In this document: piece by piece, positions 26,098 to 34,891 of the stretch
How the letters are laid out: every line of letters starts with the position of its first letter
Numbering within the stretch: the stretch's first letter is position 1
NCBI RefSeq assembly: GCF_963677565.1
Contig: NZ_OY781981.1
Coordinates: 248,001 to 312,000, forward strand
Origin: an uncultured Draconibacterium sp.
GTDB taxonomy: Bacteria; Bacteroidota; Bacteroidia; Bacteroidales; Prolixibacteraceae
Length of the DNA: 64,000 nucleotides
Direction of reading: 5' to 3'
Translations under genes and position numbers: made by a program
The notes under the pieces: generated by a model
Told to the model about the DNA's origin: nothing
The model's database searches: none
The model's input: only the letters and a program-made list of their open reading frames with translations

Positions 26098-27552
26098 ATG
26101 AATTTTAATAAATTAAAACCATTCGTTTTTATTGCCTTAGCTGCATTCGTAACCGGATGTGGATTATTTGGAAAAGGCGGTAGAGGAGAATCATCACGAA
26201 CTACAGGTTGGGAATACAATGCTGAAGAAACCGGAAATATCCCAAATATTTCGGGTTATGAGCAGGAAGCCGGACCGGGTTTAGTTTTTGTACAAGGTGG
26301 TACATTTACCATGGGACGCGTTGAACAAGACGTAATGTATCGCAATGACAATTATCCCCGAAGAGTAACTGTTGCCTCTTTCTACATGGACGAAACAGAA
26401 GTTTCGAACCAGGACTATCGTGAATTTACCCACTGGACAAGTCGTGTATACCCCGGTGATGTTGAAAAACTTAAAGCCATCACTCCTGACTCAACAGTTT
26501 GGAGAAAAGAATTGGCATACAACGAACCGTATGTAAATAATTATTTCCGCCATCCTGCATATTCTGAATATCCGGTGGTTGGTGTAACCTGGGAACAAGC
26601 CGATGCTTATTGTGCCTGGCGTACCGACAGGGTTAATGAACAAATACTTGTTGATAAAGGAATTATTACGCACGACAATACACAATCGGGCCAGAATGTT
26701 TACACAACCAAAACCTACTTAAATGGTCTTTACCAGGGAACAGAAGGCGAGGATCCTGTTGAAAATCCTGATGGCACAACCCGCCGCCCAAAATGGGAAG
26801 ATGGTATCTTGTTGCCAAACTACAGGCTTCCAACAGAGGCAGAGTGGGAATATGCAGCTTACGGATTAATTGGAAATACCGACGGAGAATTGCTTACCGA
26901 TCGTAAATTATATCCCTGGAATGGTTCGTATCTTCGTCAGGACAGCAAAAAAGAAAAAGGCCGTTTAAAAGCCAACTTTGTTCGTGGGCGTGGTGATATG
27001 ATGGGTATGGCAGGAGCATTGAATGACAATGCCGATATTGCTGCACCAGTTTTCTCGTACGAGCCTAACGATTACAATTTATACTGTATGTCGGGTAACG
27101 TTAACGAGTGGGTAGCCGATGTTTATCGCCCAATGTCGATGAATGATGTTGAAGAATTTAATCCATTCCGTGGTAACGTAATCACAGAATATCGTCGTGA
27201 TCAGAACGGTCAGTTAATGAGAAATGAATACGGAGAGTTAATCAGAGATACGATTGCCGGTAAAGACTACCGTAACGTATTGGATGGCGATCCTAACTCA
27301 CAGGTTGTTGAAGGTGATACCTGGATCGGCAACGAAAGAAATACTGATGGTATGTACATTCAGGATGAAAGACCTGGTGCTTTCTCTTCATTAATTACTG
27401 ATGAAGTACGTGTATACAAAGGAGGATCGTGGCAAGACCGCCCTTACTGGCTAGTACCCGGAACACGTCGCTACCTCGAGCAATCGAAAGCTAAAGACGA
27501 TATTGGTTTCCGCTGTGCAATGATAAGAGTTGGAAGCCCCGAAGGTTTCTAG
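26098..27552 (+). CDS. gldJ: gliding motility/T9SS lipoprotein GldJ
   Basis: A 484-residue outer-membrane lipoprotein with a formylglycine-generating-enzyme-like (SUMF1/FGE) fold, required for gliding and T9SS stability in Flavobacterium. The ATG at 26098 gives a short signal with lipobox FVTGC near residue 20. FGE-type signatures are VFVQGGTFTMGR, FYMDETEVSNQDYREF, RLPTEAEWEYAAYG, CMSGNVNEWVADVY and a C-terminal GGSWQDRPY. GldK/PorK proteins share this fold. The call as GldJ rests on the synteny porV-porU-gldJ-murF and on the lipoprotein N-terminus. It is divergent from porU. Confidence 0.9.
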   Translation: MNFNKLKPFVFIALAAFVTGCGLFGKGGRGESSRTTGWEYNAEETGNIPNISGYEQEAGPGLVFVQGGTFTMGRVEQDVMYRNDNYPRRVTVASFYMDETEVSNQDYREFTHWTSRVYPGDVEKLKAITPDSTVWRKELAYNEPYVNNYFRHPAYSEYPVVGVTWEQADAYCAWRTDRVNEQILVDKGIITHDNTQSGQNVYTTKTYLNGLYQGTEGEDPVENPDGTTRRPKWEDGILLPNYRLPTEAEWEYAAYGLIGNTDGELLTDRKLYPWNGSYLRQDSKKEKGRLKANFVRGRGDMMGMAGALNDNADIAAPVFSYEPNDYNLYCMSGNVNEWVADVYRPMSMNDVEEFNPFRGNVITEYRRDQNGQLMRNEYGELIRDTIAGKDYRNVLDGDPNSQVVEGDTWIGNERNTDGMYIQDERPGAFSSLITDEVRVYKGGSWQDRPYWLVPGTRRYLEQSKAKDDIGFRCAMIRVGSPEGF

Positions 27553-27571
27553 ATCATAAAAATATTTACAG

Positions 27572-27602
27572 AAAAGCTTCGTAGAACTGCGGAGCTTTTT
27601 TT
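27572..27602 (+). terminator. intrinsic terminator after gldJ
   Basis: Imperfect hairpin AAAAGCTTCG / CGGAGCTTTT with a 7-nt loop followed by a T-run. Confidence 0.7.
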
Positions 27603-27618
27603 ATGCCAAATTGAATCG

Positions 27619-27626
27619 TATTTTTG
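27619..27626 (+). promoter_or_regulatory. -7 promoter box for murF
   Basis: TATTTTTG fits TAnnTTTG and ends only 5 bp before the ATG at 27631. If used, the transcript would be leaderless or would start translation at the second ATG (27640). Confidence 0.4.
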
Positions 27627-27630
27627 TTTT

Positions 27631-28926
27631 ATGACAAGTATGGAAAATATCTACGCCTGTTTTTTAAAATCAGCACAAGTTTCTACCGATAGCCGTAAAA
27701 TTGAGAATGGCTGCATTTTTTTCGCCCTAAAAGGAGAAAACTTTAACGGTAACAAATATGCGCACGATGCACTGAAAAAAGGAGCAGCTTACGCCGTGGT
27801 TGATGAAGAAGAATATGCCACAGTACCGCAAATAATGCTGGTTGAGAATGTTTTGGAAACCTTGCAAAAACTTGCCAATTACCACCGCAGGATTTTACAA
27901 ATACCAATACTTGGAATAACCGGATCGAATGGAAAAACAACAACAAAAGAACTGATTGCCGCTGTTCTTTCCAGAAAGTTTAAGGTCAGTTTTACTCAGG
28001 GAAATTTAAACAACCATATTGGCGTTCCACTTACGCTTTTGGCAATGGATAAAACCACCGAATTCGGAGTGGTAGAAATGGGGGCCAATCATCCGGGAGA
28101 AATTGCAAAGCTTTGCCAAATTGCCGACCCCGATTTTGGTATTATTACCAACATCGGCCGGGCTCACCTCGAAGGTTTTGGCTCGTTTGAAGGAGTAATA
28201 AAAACCAAAGGTGAACTTTACGATTACCTTGATAAAAAAAATGGGCTTGTATTTTACAATTCCGATAATCCAATACTCAATAAATTAAGCGAGAAGTTAT
28301 CGGAACGAATTTCGTATGGAAAGGGAAATGCCAAATTCGTAGGAGAATCCATTCAAAGTCCTCCGTTTATACATGTAAAAGCAAGTTTTAAAAAGGGCGT
28401 GCTTTACCTTAACAGTAATTTAATCGGCGATTTTAATTTTGAAAATATTTTGGCAGCCGCCTGCATCGGCAACCATTTTGGTGTTGATCCAATAAAAATC
28501 CAACAAGCAATAAAAGCCTACCATCCTACAAATAAGCGTTCGCAATTAATAAACAAAGGCGATATTATTATCATCATGGATGCCTACAATGCCAATCCAA
28601 CAAGCATGAAAGCATCCATAAAAAGCTTTCTCGACAATCGTAAAGGAGAATGCTACCTGATTCTGGGCGACATGTTAGAACTCGGCAATTATTCTAAAGA
28701 AGAACATCAAAAAATTATCAATGAACTTCCTTCAGGAATTAAAGAAAAGACATTTTTAGTGGGACCTGAATTTCTGAAAGCGAGTTCAGGAACAGAAATT
28801 AGAAGCTATATCAACGTATACGAGCTTTGTGAATTCCTTAAAATGAATCCAATAAAAAACGGGAACATTTTAATAAAAGGTTCCCGTGGTATTCAACTTG
28901 AAAAAGTACTTGATCTGTTTAATTAG
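27631..28926 (+). CDS. murF: UDP-N-acetylmuramoyl-tripeptide--D-alanyl-D-alanine ligase
   Basis: A 431-residue Mur ligase that adds D-Ala-D-Ala to UDP-MurNAc-tripeptide in the cytoplasmic stage of peptidoglycan synthesis. The N-terminal substrate domain (STDSRKIENGCIFFAL) is typical of MurF. The ATP-binding P-loop ITGSNGKTTTKE is near residue 93, the central EMGANHPGEI near 150 and the C-terminal MDAYNANPTSM near 318. Length is in the usual range. Two ATGs (27631 and 27640) are possible starts. Its last 8 bp overlap the convergent thioredoxin gene. murF beside gldJ is a recurrent Bacteroidota order. Confidence 0.95.
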   Translation: MTSMENIYACFLKSAQVSTDSRKIENGCIFFALKGENFNGNKYAHDALKKGAAYAVVDEEEYATVPQIMLVENVLETLQKLANYHRRILQIPILGITGSNGKTTTKELIAAVLSRKFKVSFTQGNLNNHIGVPLTLLAMDKTTEFGVVEMGANHPGEIAKLCQIADPDFGIITNIGRAHLEGFGSFEGVIKTKGELYDYLDKKNGLVFYNSDNPILNKLSEKLSERISYGKGNAKFVGESIQSPPFIHVKASFKKGVLYLNSNLIGDFNFENILAAACIGNHFGVDPIKIQQAIKAYHPTNKRSQLINKGDIIIIMDAYNANPTSMKASIKSFLDNRKGECYLILGDMLELGNYSKEEHQKIINELPSGIKEKTFLVGPEFLKASSGTEIRSYINVYELCEFLKMNPIKNGNILIKGSRGIQLEKVLDLFN

Positions 28927-29290
28927 CCTGAGGTTTTTCAACTTTTAAAACATCGGCAATTGCTTTCTCGAAAGTTTGTTTCGGAAGCGCTCCCATTGCC
29001 ATTTGTGGCTGTCCATCTTGCGGAACAAACAATAATGATGGGATACTTTGCACACCAAACATTCCTGCCAACTCCTGCTGTTCTTCGGTGTTCACTTTAT
29101 AAATTACAATACTATCACCATATTCCGATTGCAACTCTTCAAGTACCGGAGCTACCATTTTACAAGGGCCACACCAGTCAGCATAAAAGTCTATTAAACA
29201 AGGCTTTTCTCCTTCGTATTTCCACTCTTTATTTGTTTCAAAATTGAAAACTTTCTCTTTAAATGTTTCTTTCGTTAAATGTTCTAACAT
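28919..29290 (-). CDS. thioredoxin
   Basis: A 123-residue cytoplasmic thioredoxin with the classical WCGPCK active site near residues 39-44 (FYADWCGPCKMVAP) and the cis-Pro in QSIPSLLFV. Slightly longer than E. coli TrxA because of an N-terminal extension (MLEHLTKETF). It overlaps the 3' end of murF by 8 bp tail to tail. A well-formed promoter is visible upstream. Confidence 0.93.
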   Translation of the reverse strand: MLEHLTKETFKEKVFNFETNKEWKYEGEKPCLIDFYADWCGPCKMVAPVLEELQSEYGDSIVIYKVNTEEQQELAGMFGVQSIPSLLFVPQDGQPQMAMGALPKQTFEKAIADVLKVEKPQAN

Positions 29291-29342
29291 GATTTTTATT
29301 TTTATTGTATTTATATATCTATTTATTTCGATATTTAAATAT

Positions 29343-29372
29343 CAAAGATAATACCAATTTTTCAAATACCAA
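29343..29372 (-). promoter_or_regulatory. promoter of the thioredoxin gene
   Basis: The -33 TTG (29372-29370) and -7 TATCTTTG (29350-29343) are separated by 19 bp, the canonical Bacteroidota arrangement. This is the best-formed promoter noticed in the window. Confidence 0.6.
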
Positions 29373-29401
29373 GTTACTATATTATTTCAACTAAATAATT
29401 G

Positions 29402-29409
29402 TAATTTTG
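29402..29409 (+). promoter_or_regulatory. -7 promoter box for cca
   Basis: TAATTTTG matches TAnnTTTG and lies back to back with the thioredoxin promoter. A start near 29416 leaves about 50 nt before the ATG at 29466. Confidence 0.45.
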
Positions 29410-29465
29410 TCACGATTTTTTCCAAGATGGCAGTAAAGCAGTTTTTGGAATACGATTTTTGTCAG

Positions 29466-30887
29466 ATGAGCAGTAAACTACAAGAGAAGATTTTTAAAGA
29501 TATACAGGCTGTAGCCGATAGCGTTAAGATAGAAACCTATGTAATTGGGGGTTATGTTCGTGATGTATTTCTCGAACGCCCATCGAAAGACATTGATATA
29601 GTGACGATTGGAAGTGGAATTGATTTTGCAACCGAGGTAGCAAAGAGCTTAAAACCGCGCCCCAGAGTTAACGTTTTTAAGAATTTTGGTACAGCCATGT
29701 TAAAGTATAACGACCTGGAAATTGAATTTGTTGGTGCCCGAAAAGAATCTTACCAACGCAACTCCAGAAAGCCCATTGTGGAAGACGGGACACTGGAAGA
29801 CGACCAGAACCGAAGAGACTTTACCATTAATGCCATGGCTTTCGGATTAAACGAGCACAATTTCGGAGAACTGGTTGATCCGTTTAATGGCATCAGCGAC
29901 CTAAATAACAAAATCATTCGCACCCCACTTGATCCTGATATCACTTTTTCTGACGACCCACTGCGAATAATGCGGGCCATTCGTTTTGCCACACAATTAG
30001 GTTTCGATATTGAGGAACAAACACTAAAAGCTATTGCCAAAAATAAAGACCGTATTAAAATTGTTTCGGCAGAGCGAATAATCGATGAATTGAATAAAAT
30101 AATCATGGCCGAGAAACCTTCAAAAGGATTTAAACTTTTGGAAGAAACCGGATTGCTGGCCATTATTTTCCCCGAGCTTCAAAAAATGAAAGGTGTGGAA
30201 AAAGTAAACGGCATTGGTCATAAAGATAACTTCTACCATACACTTGAAGTGCTCGACCGCCTGGTTCCTAACTCCGATAATCTTTGGTTGCGTTGGTCAG
30301 CGTTGTTACACGACATCGCCAAACCCAAAACAAAACGTTTCGTGGAAGGACTGGGCTGGACTTTTCATGCACACAATTTCATTGGTGTAAAAATGGTGCC
30401 TAAAATCTTCAAACGCATGAAACTACCTTTGAATGAAAAAATGAAATACGTTCAGAAAATGGTAGGATTACATATGCGCCCCATTGTCCTTTCAGAGGAA
30501 GTTGTTACCGATTCTGCAGTGAGACGTCTGCTTTTTGAAGCCGGTGATGATATTGATGACCTGATGACTCTTTGTGAAGCTGATATCACTTCGAAGAACA
30601 AGGAGAAAGTAAAGCGCTACATGAAGAACTTTAAGGTTGTTCGGGAAAAACTGAAAGAAATTGAAGAAAAGGATGCCATTAGGAATTTTCAGCCTCCTGT
30701 AGATGGCGAACTGATCATGGAAACATTTAATCTTTCACCTTGTAAAGAAGTGGGCCTAATTAAAGACGCGATCAAAGATGCAATCCTTGACGGAGAAATT
30801 CACAATAACTTTGAGGAAGCTTTTGCATTTATGATGAAGAAAGCGAAGGAAATGGGACTTACTCCCACTAATTATCCAGAAGCATGA
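29466..30887 (+). CDS. cca: CCA tRNA nucleotidyltransferase with HD domain
   Basis: A 473-residue class II nucleotidyltransferase that adds or repairs the 3'-CCA of tRNAs. The ATG at 29466 is preferred because the family-like N-terminus begins there; ATG 29427 would add 13 residues. The polymerase head has GGYVRDVFL and the metal-binding DIDIVTIG near residues 26-45, then RRDFTINAMAF near 120 and the DDPLRIMRAIRFA neck near 162. A C-terminal HD domain (LLHDIAKP, GHKDNFYHTLE) is present as in bacterial PcnB/Cca proteins. Whether it adds full CCA or only part cannot be told. The 3' end overlaps the convergent hydrolase gene by 20 bp. Confidence 0.93.
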   Translation: MSSKLQEKIFKDIQAVADSVKIETYVIGGYVRDVFLERPSKDIDIVTIGSGIDFATEVAKSLKPRPRVNVFKNFGTAMLKYNDLEIEFVGARKESYQRNSRKPIVEDGTLEDDQNRRDFTINAMAFGLNEHNFGELVDPFNGISDLNNKIIRTPLDPDITFSDDPLRIMRAIRFATQLGFDIEEQTLKAIAKNKDRIKIVSAERIIDELNKIIMAEKPSKGFKLLEETGLLAIIFPELQKMKGVEKVNGIGHKDNFYHTLEVLDRLVPNSDNLWLRWSALLHDIAKPKTKRFVEGLGWTFHAHNFIGVKMVPKIFKRMKLPLNEKMKYVQKMVGLHMRPIVLSEEVVTDSAVRRLLFEAGDDIDDLMTLCEADITSKNKEKVKRYMKNFKVVREKLKEIEEKDAIRNFQPPVDGELIMETFNLSPCKEVGLIKDAIKDAILDGEIHNNFEEAFAFMMKKAKEMGLTPTNYPEA

Positions 30888-31893
30888 GCCTTACCGGCAA
30901 ATGGTCGCTAAATCCCCCATTATATTTGTAGCCAGTGTATGTACGAAATAATTTTCGGCCGCCATATGTCTCGTCCTTTTCAAAAAGAAACGGCATTTTA
31001 CAAATTGATGCATTATCGGGACTAGTATGAAGACCACCTCTTTTATCCAACAAACCCGGAGACACCATAATCTGGTCGAAAACAAACCACTGTCCCTGGT
31101 ACTTTATGGTTCCTTCGTCCTGTTTCATCCACAAAGAAGAAAGGTTTACCATATTTGTTGGTTTGGCGCTTGAAGTCGGTGCAATTGCACCCAGATATTT
31201 ATTAATACTTTCATCGTTTGGCTGATCATTAAAATCGCCAACAATAACAATATTGGCATCTTCATCCTTTTCGATTATTTCCCTGTATTTTGATGATAAC
31301 AACAGAGCTGCCATTTCTCTTGCTGGTCGTGTCTCCAGCAAACCGGAATACCGCGATGGCCAGTGGTTCACAAAAACATGTAATGAATCACGACCATTCA
31401 CAATGCCAAATACATATAGTATTTCCCTGCTTTTTCTAATGCTCCCGTCTTTATTTATCATCGGATAACAGGCGTAGTCCAACGGATAAAAAGTTTCAGA
31501 GTTATAAAGCAAGGCAACATCAATGCCTCGCGGATCAGGAGATTCTTTATGAACAACCTTGTATGAGGTTGTTTTTAAAGGCGTGTCCTCTATTAACTTT
31601 TGCAGCACATCACGATTTTCGACTTCGCACAATCCAATTAGATCCGGCATTCCCCACCCCTCTGCATTAAGTATTACTTTAGATAGGTTATTAACCTTCT
31701 TATTCAATCGCTTTCTTGTCCAGTGACGCTCTCCTGCCGGAGTGAATTCGTCATCTGCTGAAAGTGAATCATTTTGGGTGTCAAATAAATTCTCGACATT
31801 ATAAAAAAGGACGGAAAACTGATCATCAAAGTTTTGGGCATTGCTTTTCGCAAGGAATAAAATCAGGGATAAACAAAGAAGTGGAATTCTCAT
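30868..31893 (-). CDS. exported endonuclease/exonuclease/phosphatase family protein
   Basis: A 341-residue EEP-superfamily hydrolase. The ATG at 31893 is chosen because it opens a signal peptide (MRIPLLCLSLILFLAKSNAQ), and it lies one base after the stop of the upstream lipoprotein gene. Active-site features are FYNVENLFD (Asn and Glu near residues 33-38), the metal-binding Glu in LCEVENRDVL, the HWPSRYSG segment, GDFNDQP near 225 and the terminal SDHLPV. The substrate could be DNA, RNA or a phosphoester lipid and cannot be decided. Export suggests nutrient scavenging or extracellular nuclease activity. Confidence 0.85.
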   Translation of the reverse strand: MRIPLLCLSLILFLAKSNAQNFDDQFSVLFYNVENLFDTQNDSLSADDEFTPAGERHWTRKRLNKKVNNLSKVILNAEGWGMPDLIGLCEVENRDVLQKLIEDTPLKTTSYKVVHKESPDPRGIDVALLYNSETFYPLDYACYPMINKDGSIRKSREILYVFGIVNGRDSLHVFVNHWPSRYSGLLETRPAREMAALLLSSKYREIIEKDEDANIVIVGDFNDQPNDESINKYLGAIAPTSSAKPTNMVNLSSLWMKQDEGTIKYQGQWFVFDQIMVSPGLLDKRGGLHTSPDNASICKMPFLFEKDETYGGRKLFRTYTGYKYNGGFSDHLPVRLMLLDN

Positions 31894-31894
31894 T

Positions 31895-33334
31895 CTATTT
31901 TTCAATGCGTTCGTAAGCACCTAAATCGGGACCATCGTCGGCAGTACGGCTTTTATTCAAAAGATCAATCGGGAAAAGTTCTGAATAATCAGTGGTTCCC
32001 ATATCCTTTGCTGCCGATAAAGTATCTAATTCGTAACTGAAATCTCCGTAAGGATCAATAAATTCGGGATCATATTTATCGCCCACCATCACATTAATAT
32101 AGTGATTTTTATTACTGGTATTCAGTGTATCGGGAGCTTGTATTATACAATGATCGAACAGAAAATTAAATGTATTTTCATTGTTATCTCCCAACTCCAA
32201 CTCATTTCCAATATTTCCGTAAATAATACTGTTACCAAAGGTGGCTTTAGCCAAATCACCGTTATACGAAATTTGTTCTCCATTTGAATTTTGAACAATC
32301 AGTACATTTGAAATTACCAGAGATGGTGTAGTTCGTATTGCCGATCCGTAATTCCCCCAATAATTAGCGATAGTTGTATGGTAAAACTCGTACGCTCCCC
32401 CTACGAGCAATGCCGCGGCATAATAACCACAATTGGCTATAACATCGTTGTAGGCGTATATCTTCGACTTCATGGCGAACAAACCTGCATAGGCCATATT
32501 CTCAATTCTCGAATTAGTTAGCTCCAGAGAAGCAAAGCCTTCATTCTCAATTGTTCCAACCTGTAACCCAATATTTGCATTTTTAATGGTTACAAAATTG
32601 AAAAGGTTGTCATGACTTCCGGAGTATAATACCACGCCATTCCATTGATCCGGTATATTTTCGTACGAAGGCTCCAACCGATCGGCACGCATTATGATTG
32701 GCGCATCAAAAGTTCCGTCGGCAATAATATTACCGCGAACATACAATCCTGCATCTTTATGAAAGTAAATTTTTGTGCCTGGCTCAATGGTTAACGTAGC
32801 TAAGCTATCAACATAAGCATAATCGTAAACCAGGTAAGGTTTTTCAGCAGTCCAGGTTGTAGTTTCAATTCTTTCACTTTTTATTAGTTTAAAATCCTGG
32901 CCATAAGCTTCCAACATTACACTCTGAAAGTTGGTGTTCGTGGTAAACTCAATGGAATCCTGTACAACCATCGGTAGATTTTGTCCGTTTGGATCGATGG
33001 TTACTTCAACAAAAATGAAAATACTGTCTTTTGCTGGAAGTGCAATTTCATACAATTCGCTTCCCATGTACCCATTAATGTTTAATCTAAAATTTGAAGC
33101 ATCGCCACCAGCCAATCTGATACGCGAAATAAGTACATCCTCATCATATGGGTTCTGAACCGTAAAACGACGGGTTGTTGAACCGATTGTAGTAAAAATA
33201 GTATCGAAAGTTACGGTATCGACAGAAAAATTTAATTGCGCATCGGTAGATGACATATACCCTTCATCCTCGCATGAAAAAAGCACAAGAATCACAAGGG
33301 ATGCAGCCAATATTTGAAGTAGATATCTAACCAA
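31895..33334 (-). CDS. lipoprotein with right-handed beta-helix
   Basis: A 479-residue lipoprotein. The only start compatible with the signal peptide is TTG at 33334 (RYLLQILAASLVILVLFSC, lipobox LFSC near residue 21). An Ig-like or abnormal-spindle-like segment with the TTRRFTVQNPYDEDVLIS pattern fills about residues 35-150. A parallel beta-helix region follows (GTFDAPIIMRADRLEP, NGVVLYSGSHDNLFN, GLQVGTIENEGFASLEL, NVLIVQNSNG). The C-terminus has DMGTTDYSELFPIDLL and GPDLGAYE, typical of choice-of-anchor-Q/polysaccharide-binding folds in this phylum. It forms an operon with the EEP hydrolase. A surface polymer-binding role is inference. Confidence 0.75.
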   Translation of the reverse strand: MVRYLLQILAASLVILVLFSCEDEGYMSSTDAQLNFSVDTVTFDTIFTTIGSTTRRFTVQNPYDEDVLISRIRLAGGDASNFRLNINGYMGSELYEIALPAKDSIFIFVEVTIDPNGQNLPMVVQDSIEFTTNTNFQSVMLEAYGQDFKLIKSERIETTTWTAEKPYLVYDYAYVDSLATLTIEPGTKIYFHKDAGLYVRGNIIADGTFDAPIIMRADRLEPSYENIPDQWNGVVLYSGSHDNLFNFVTIKNANIGLQVGTIENEGFASLELTNSRIENMAYAGLFAMKSKIYAYNDVIANCGYYAAALLVGGAYEFYHTTIANYWGNYGSAIRTTPSLVISNVLIVQNSNGEQISYNGDLAKATFGNSIIYGNIGNELELGDNNENTFNFLFDHCIIQAPDTLNTSNKNHYINVMVGDKYDPEFIDPYGDFSYELDTLSAAKDMGTTDYSELFPIDLLNKSRTADDGPDLGAYERIEK

Positions 33335-33430
33335 TTCGAATTAATTTATAACATTATAACGTCCGCTTCCTTCCGTTATTTTACAAATATAAAAAATCAA
33401 TTCACAATTTTTAACATTTCTTTACAATCC

Positions 33431-34882
33431 TTAGGCTTTTAAAGCATCTTTTTCAGAAATGAGTAACAAACCAAGTATTGTTATTGCCCCATTAAGTATG
33501 AGTAATTCGAAACCGAATTGGTAGCCATTAAACAGTGTTTCAGAATACGATGAGATAAAATAGCACAAAACCGGAGCAAAAATTCCGACTACCGGCACCC
33601 ATTTATCCCTAACTTTTCGGTTCGTGTACATTCCAAAAATAAATAAGCCTAAAATGGGACCATAAGTGTAACCGGCGACGGTAAAAACAGCCACAACAAT
33701 ACTCTGATTATTTATGGCATCAAATACAAGAATTACAACAATTAGCAACACCGAAAACATAAGGTGCGACAACATTTTTATTCGCCGCTTTTTCTCTTCA
33801 GGATATTTATGAATTTTCAGAAAATCAACAGTAAACGAAGTGGTTAAGGCAGTTAAAGCAGAATCGGCACTTGAATAGGCAGCTGCGGTAATACCAAGTA
33901 AAAAGGCAATTCCAACGGGCAATCCAAAATATTTTAAAGCTAGCATTGGATAAAGGTCGTCGGTATTTTCTGGTAAGCTAATTGCATTCTCGCGGGCAAA
34001 AATGTACAACATTACTCCTAAGCTTAAAAATAATACTACTGTAAAAAGAAACGACAAACTAAACACCAGCATATTTTTCTGTGCTTCGCGTTTGTTTTTA
34101 CAGGTCAGATTTTTTTGCATCATATCCTGATCCATACCTACCATTACAATGGTGATAAACATCCCAGAAATAAACTGCTTAAAAAAATTATTTCCCGAAC
34201 GCCAATCCCAGAAGAATAATTGTGAATTGCTGTCTGCAGCAATCGTTTTTATCAATCCCGTAAAATTCAAATCAAGACTTCTAGAAATGGCCACGATGGT
34301 AAATACAACCGCACTTACCAAAAAAAGTGTTTGGAGCGTATCCGTCCACACAATGGTTTTAATTCCGCCTTTAAAAGTATACACCCAAATTAGCGCAATG
34401 GTAACAATTACCGTTAACGAAAAAGGGATATTAAACGCATCGAAAAAGGCAATTTGTAGGACTCCCGCCACCAAAAATAACCGGAATGCTGCACCGATCA
34501 GTTTCGAGATTAGAAAGAAAAAGGAGCCGGTTTTGTATGATCTCGGACCAAAACGGTCGTCAAGAAAAGAGTAGATTGAAACCAGATTGAGTCGATAATA
34601 CAGCGGCAACAAAATTCCTGCTACCAGCCAGTAACCTACCAAATTCCCGAGTACAAACTGCAAATATGAAAAAGCAGAATTACCAACCTCTCCGGGAACG
34701 GAGATAAACGTAACCCCCGAAAGTGTAGCTCCCACCATACCGAATGCCACTAAATACCACGGCGATTTTCGGTTTGCAGTAAAAAATGCCTGCGTATCTG
34801 CTTTTCGCGCAGTTATCCACGAAATTGAGATTAAGACAATAAAATAACCAAGAACAATTCCAAGAACAAGATATGGGCTCAT
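33431..34882 (-). CDS. sodium:solute symporter (SSS family)
   Basis: A 483-residue transporter with about 13 hydrophobic helices spanning its length, of the SSS family (TC 2.A.21). Family features are SWITARKAD...FFTANRKSPWYLVAFGMVGATLSGVTFISVPG near the N-terminus and the SSADSALTALTTSFTVDFL stretch near residue 350. It starts 9 bp after the stop of the NamZ-like gene on the same strand, so the two are co-transcribed. In Tannerella an SSS protein (MurT) imports MurNAc. By context this one may take up MurNAc or a related sugar released by NamZ and the divergent GH3 enzyme. The substrate is not provable from sequence. Confidence 0.9.
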   Translation of the reverse strand: MSPYLVLGIVLGYFIVLISISWITARKADTQAFFTANRKSPWYLVAFGMVGATLSGVTFISVPGEVGNSAFSYLQFVLGNLVGYWLVAGILLPLYYRLNLVSIYSFLDDRFGPRSYKTGSFFFLISKLIGAAFRLFLVAGVLQIAFFDAFNIPFSLTVIVTIALIWVYTFKGGIKTIVWTDTLQTLFLVSAVVFTIVAISRSLDLNFTGLIKTIAADSNSQLFFWDWRSGNNFFKQFISGMFITIVMVGMDQDMMQKNLTCKNKREAQKNMLVFSLSFLFTVVLFLSLGVMLYIFARENAISLPENTDDLYPMLALKYFGLPVGIAFLLGITAAAYSSADSALTALTTSFTVDFLKIHKYPEEKKRRIKMLSHLMFSVLLIVVILVFDAINNQSIVVAVFTVAGYTYGPILGLFIFGMYTNRKVRDKWVPVVGIFAPVLCYFISSYSETLFNGYQFGFELLILNGAITILGLLLISEKDALKA

Positions 34883-34891
34883 AATTTTAGT

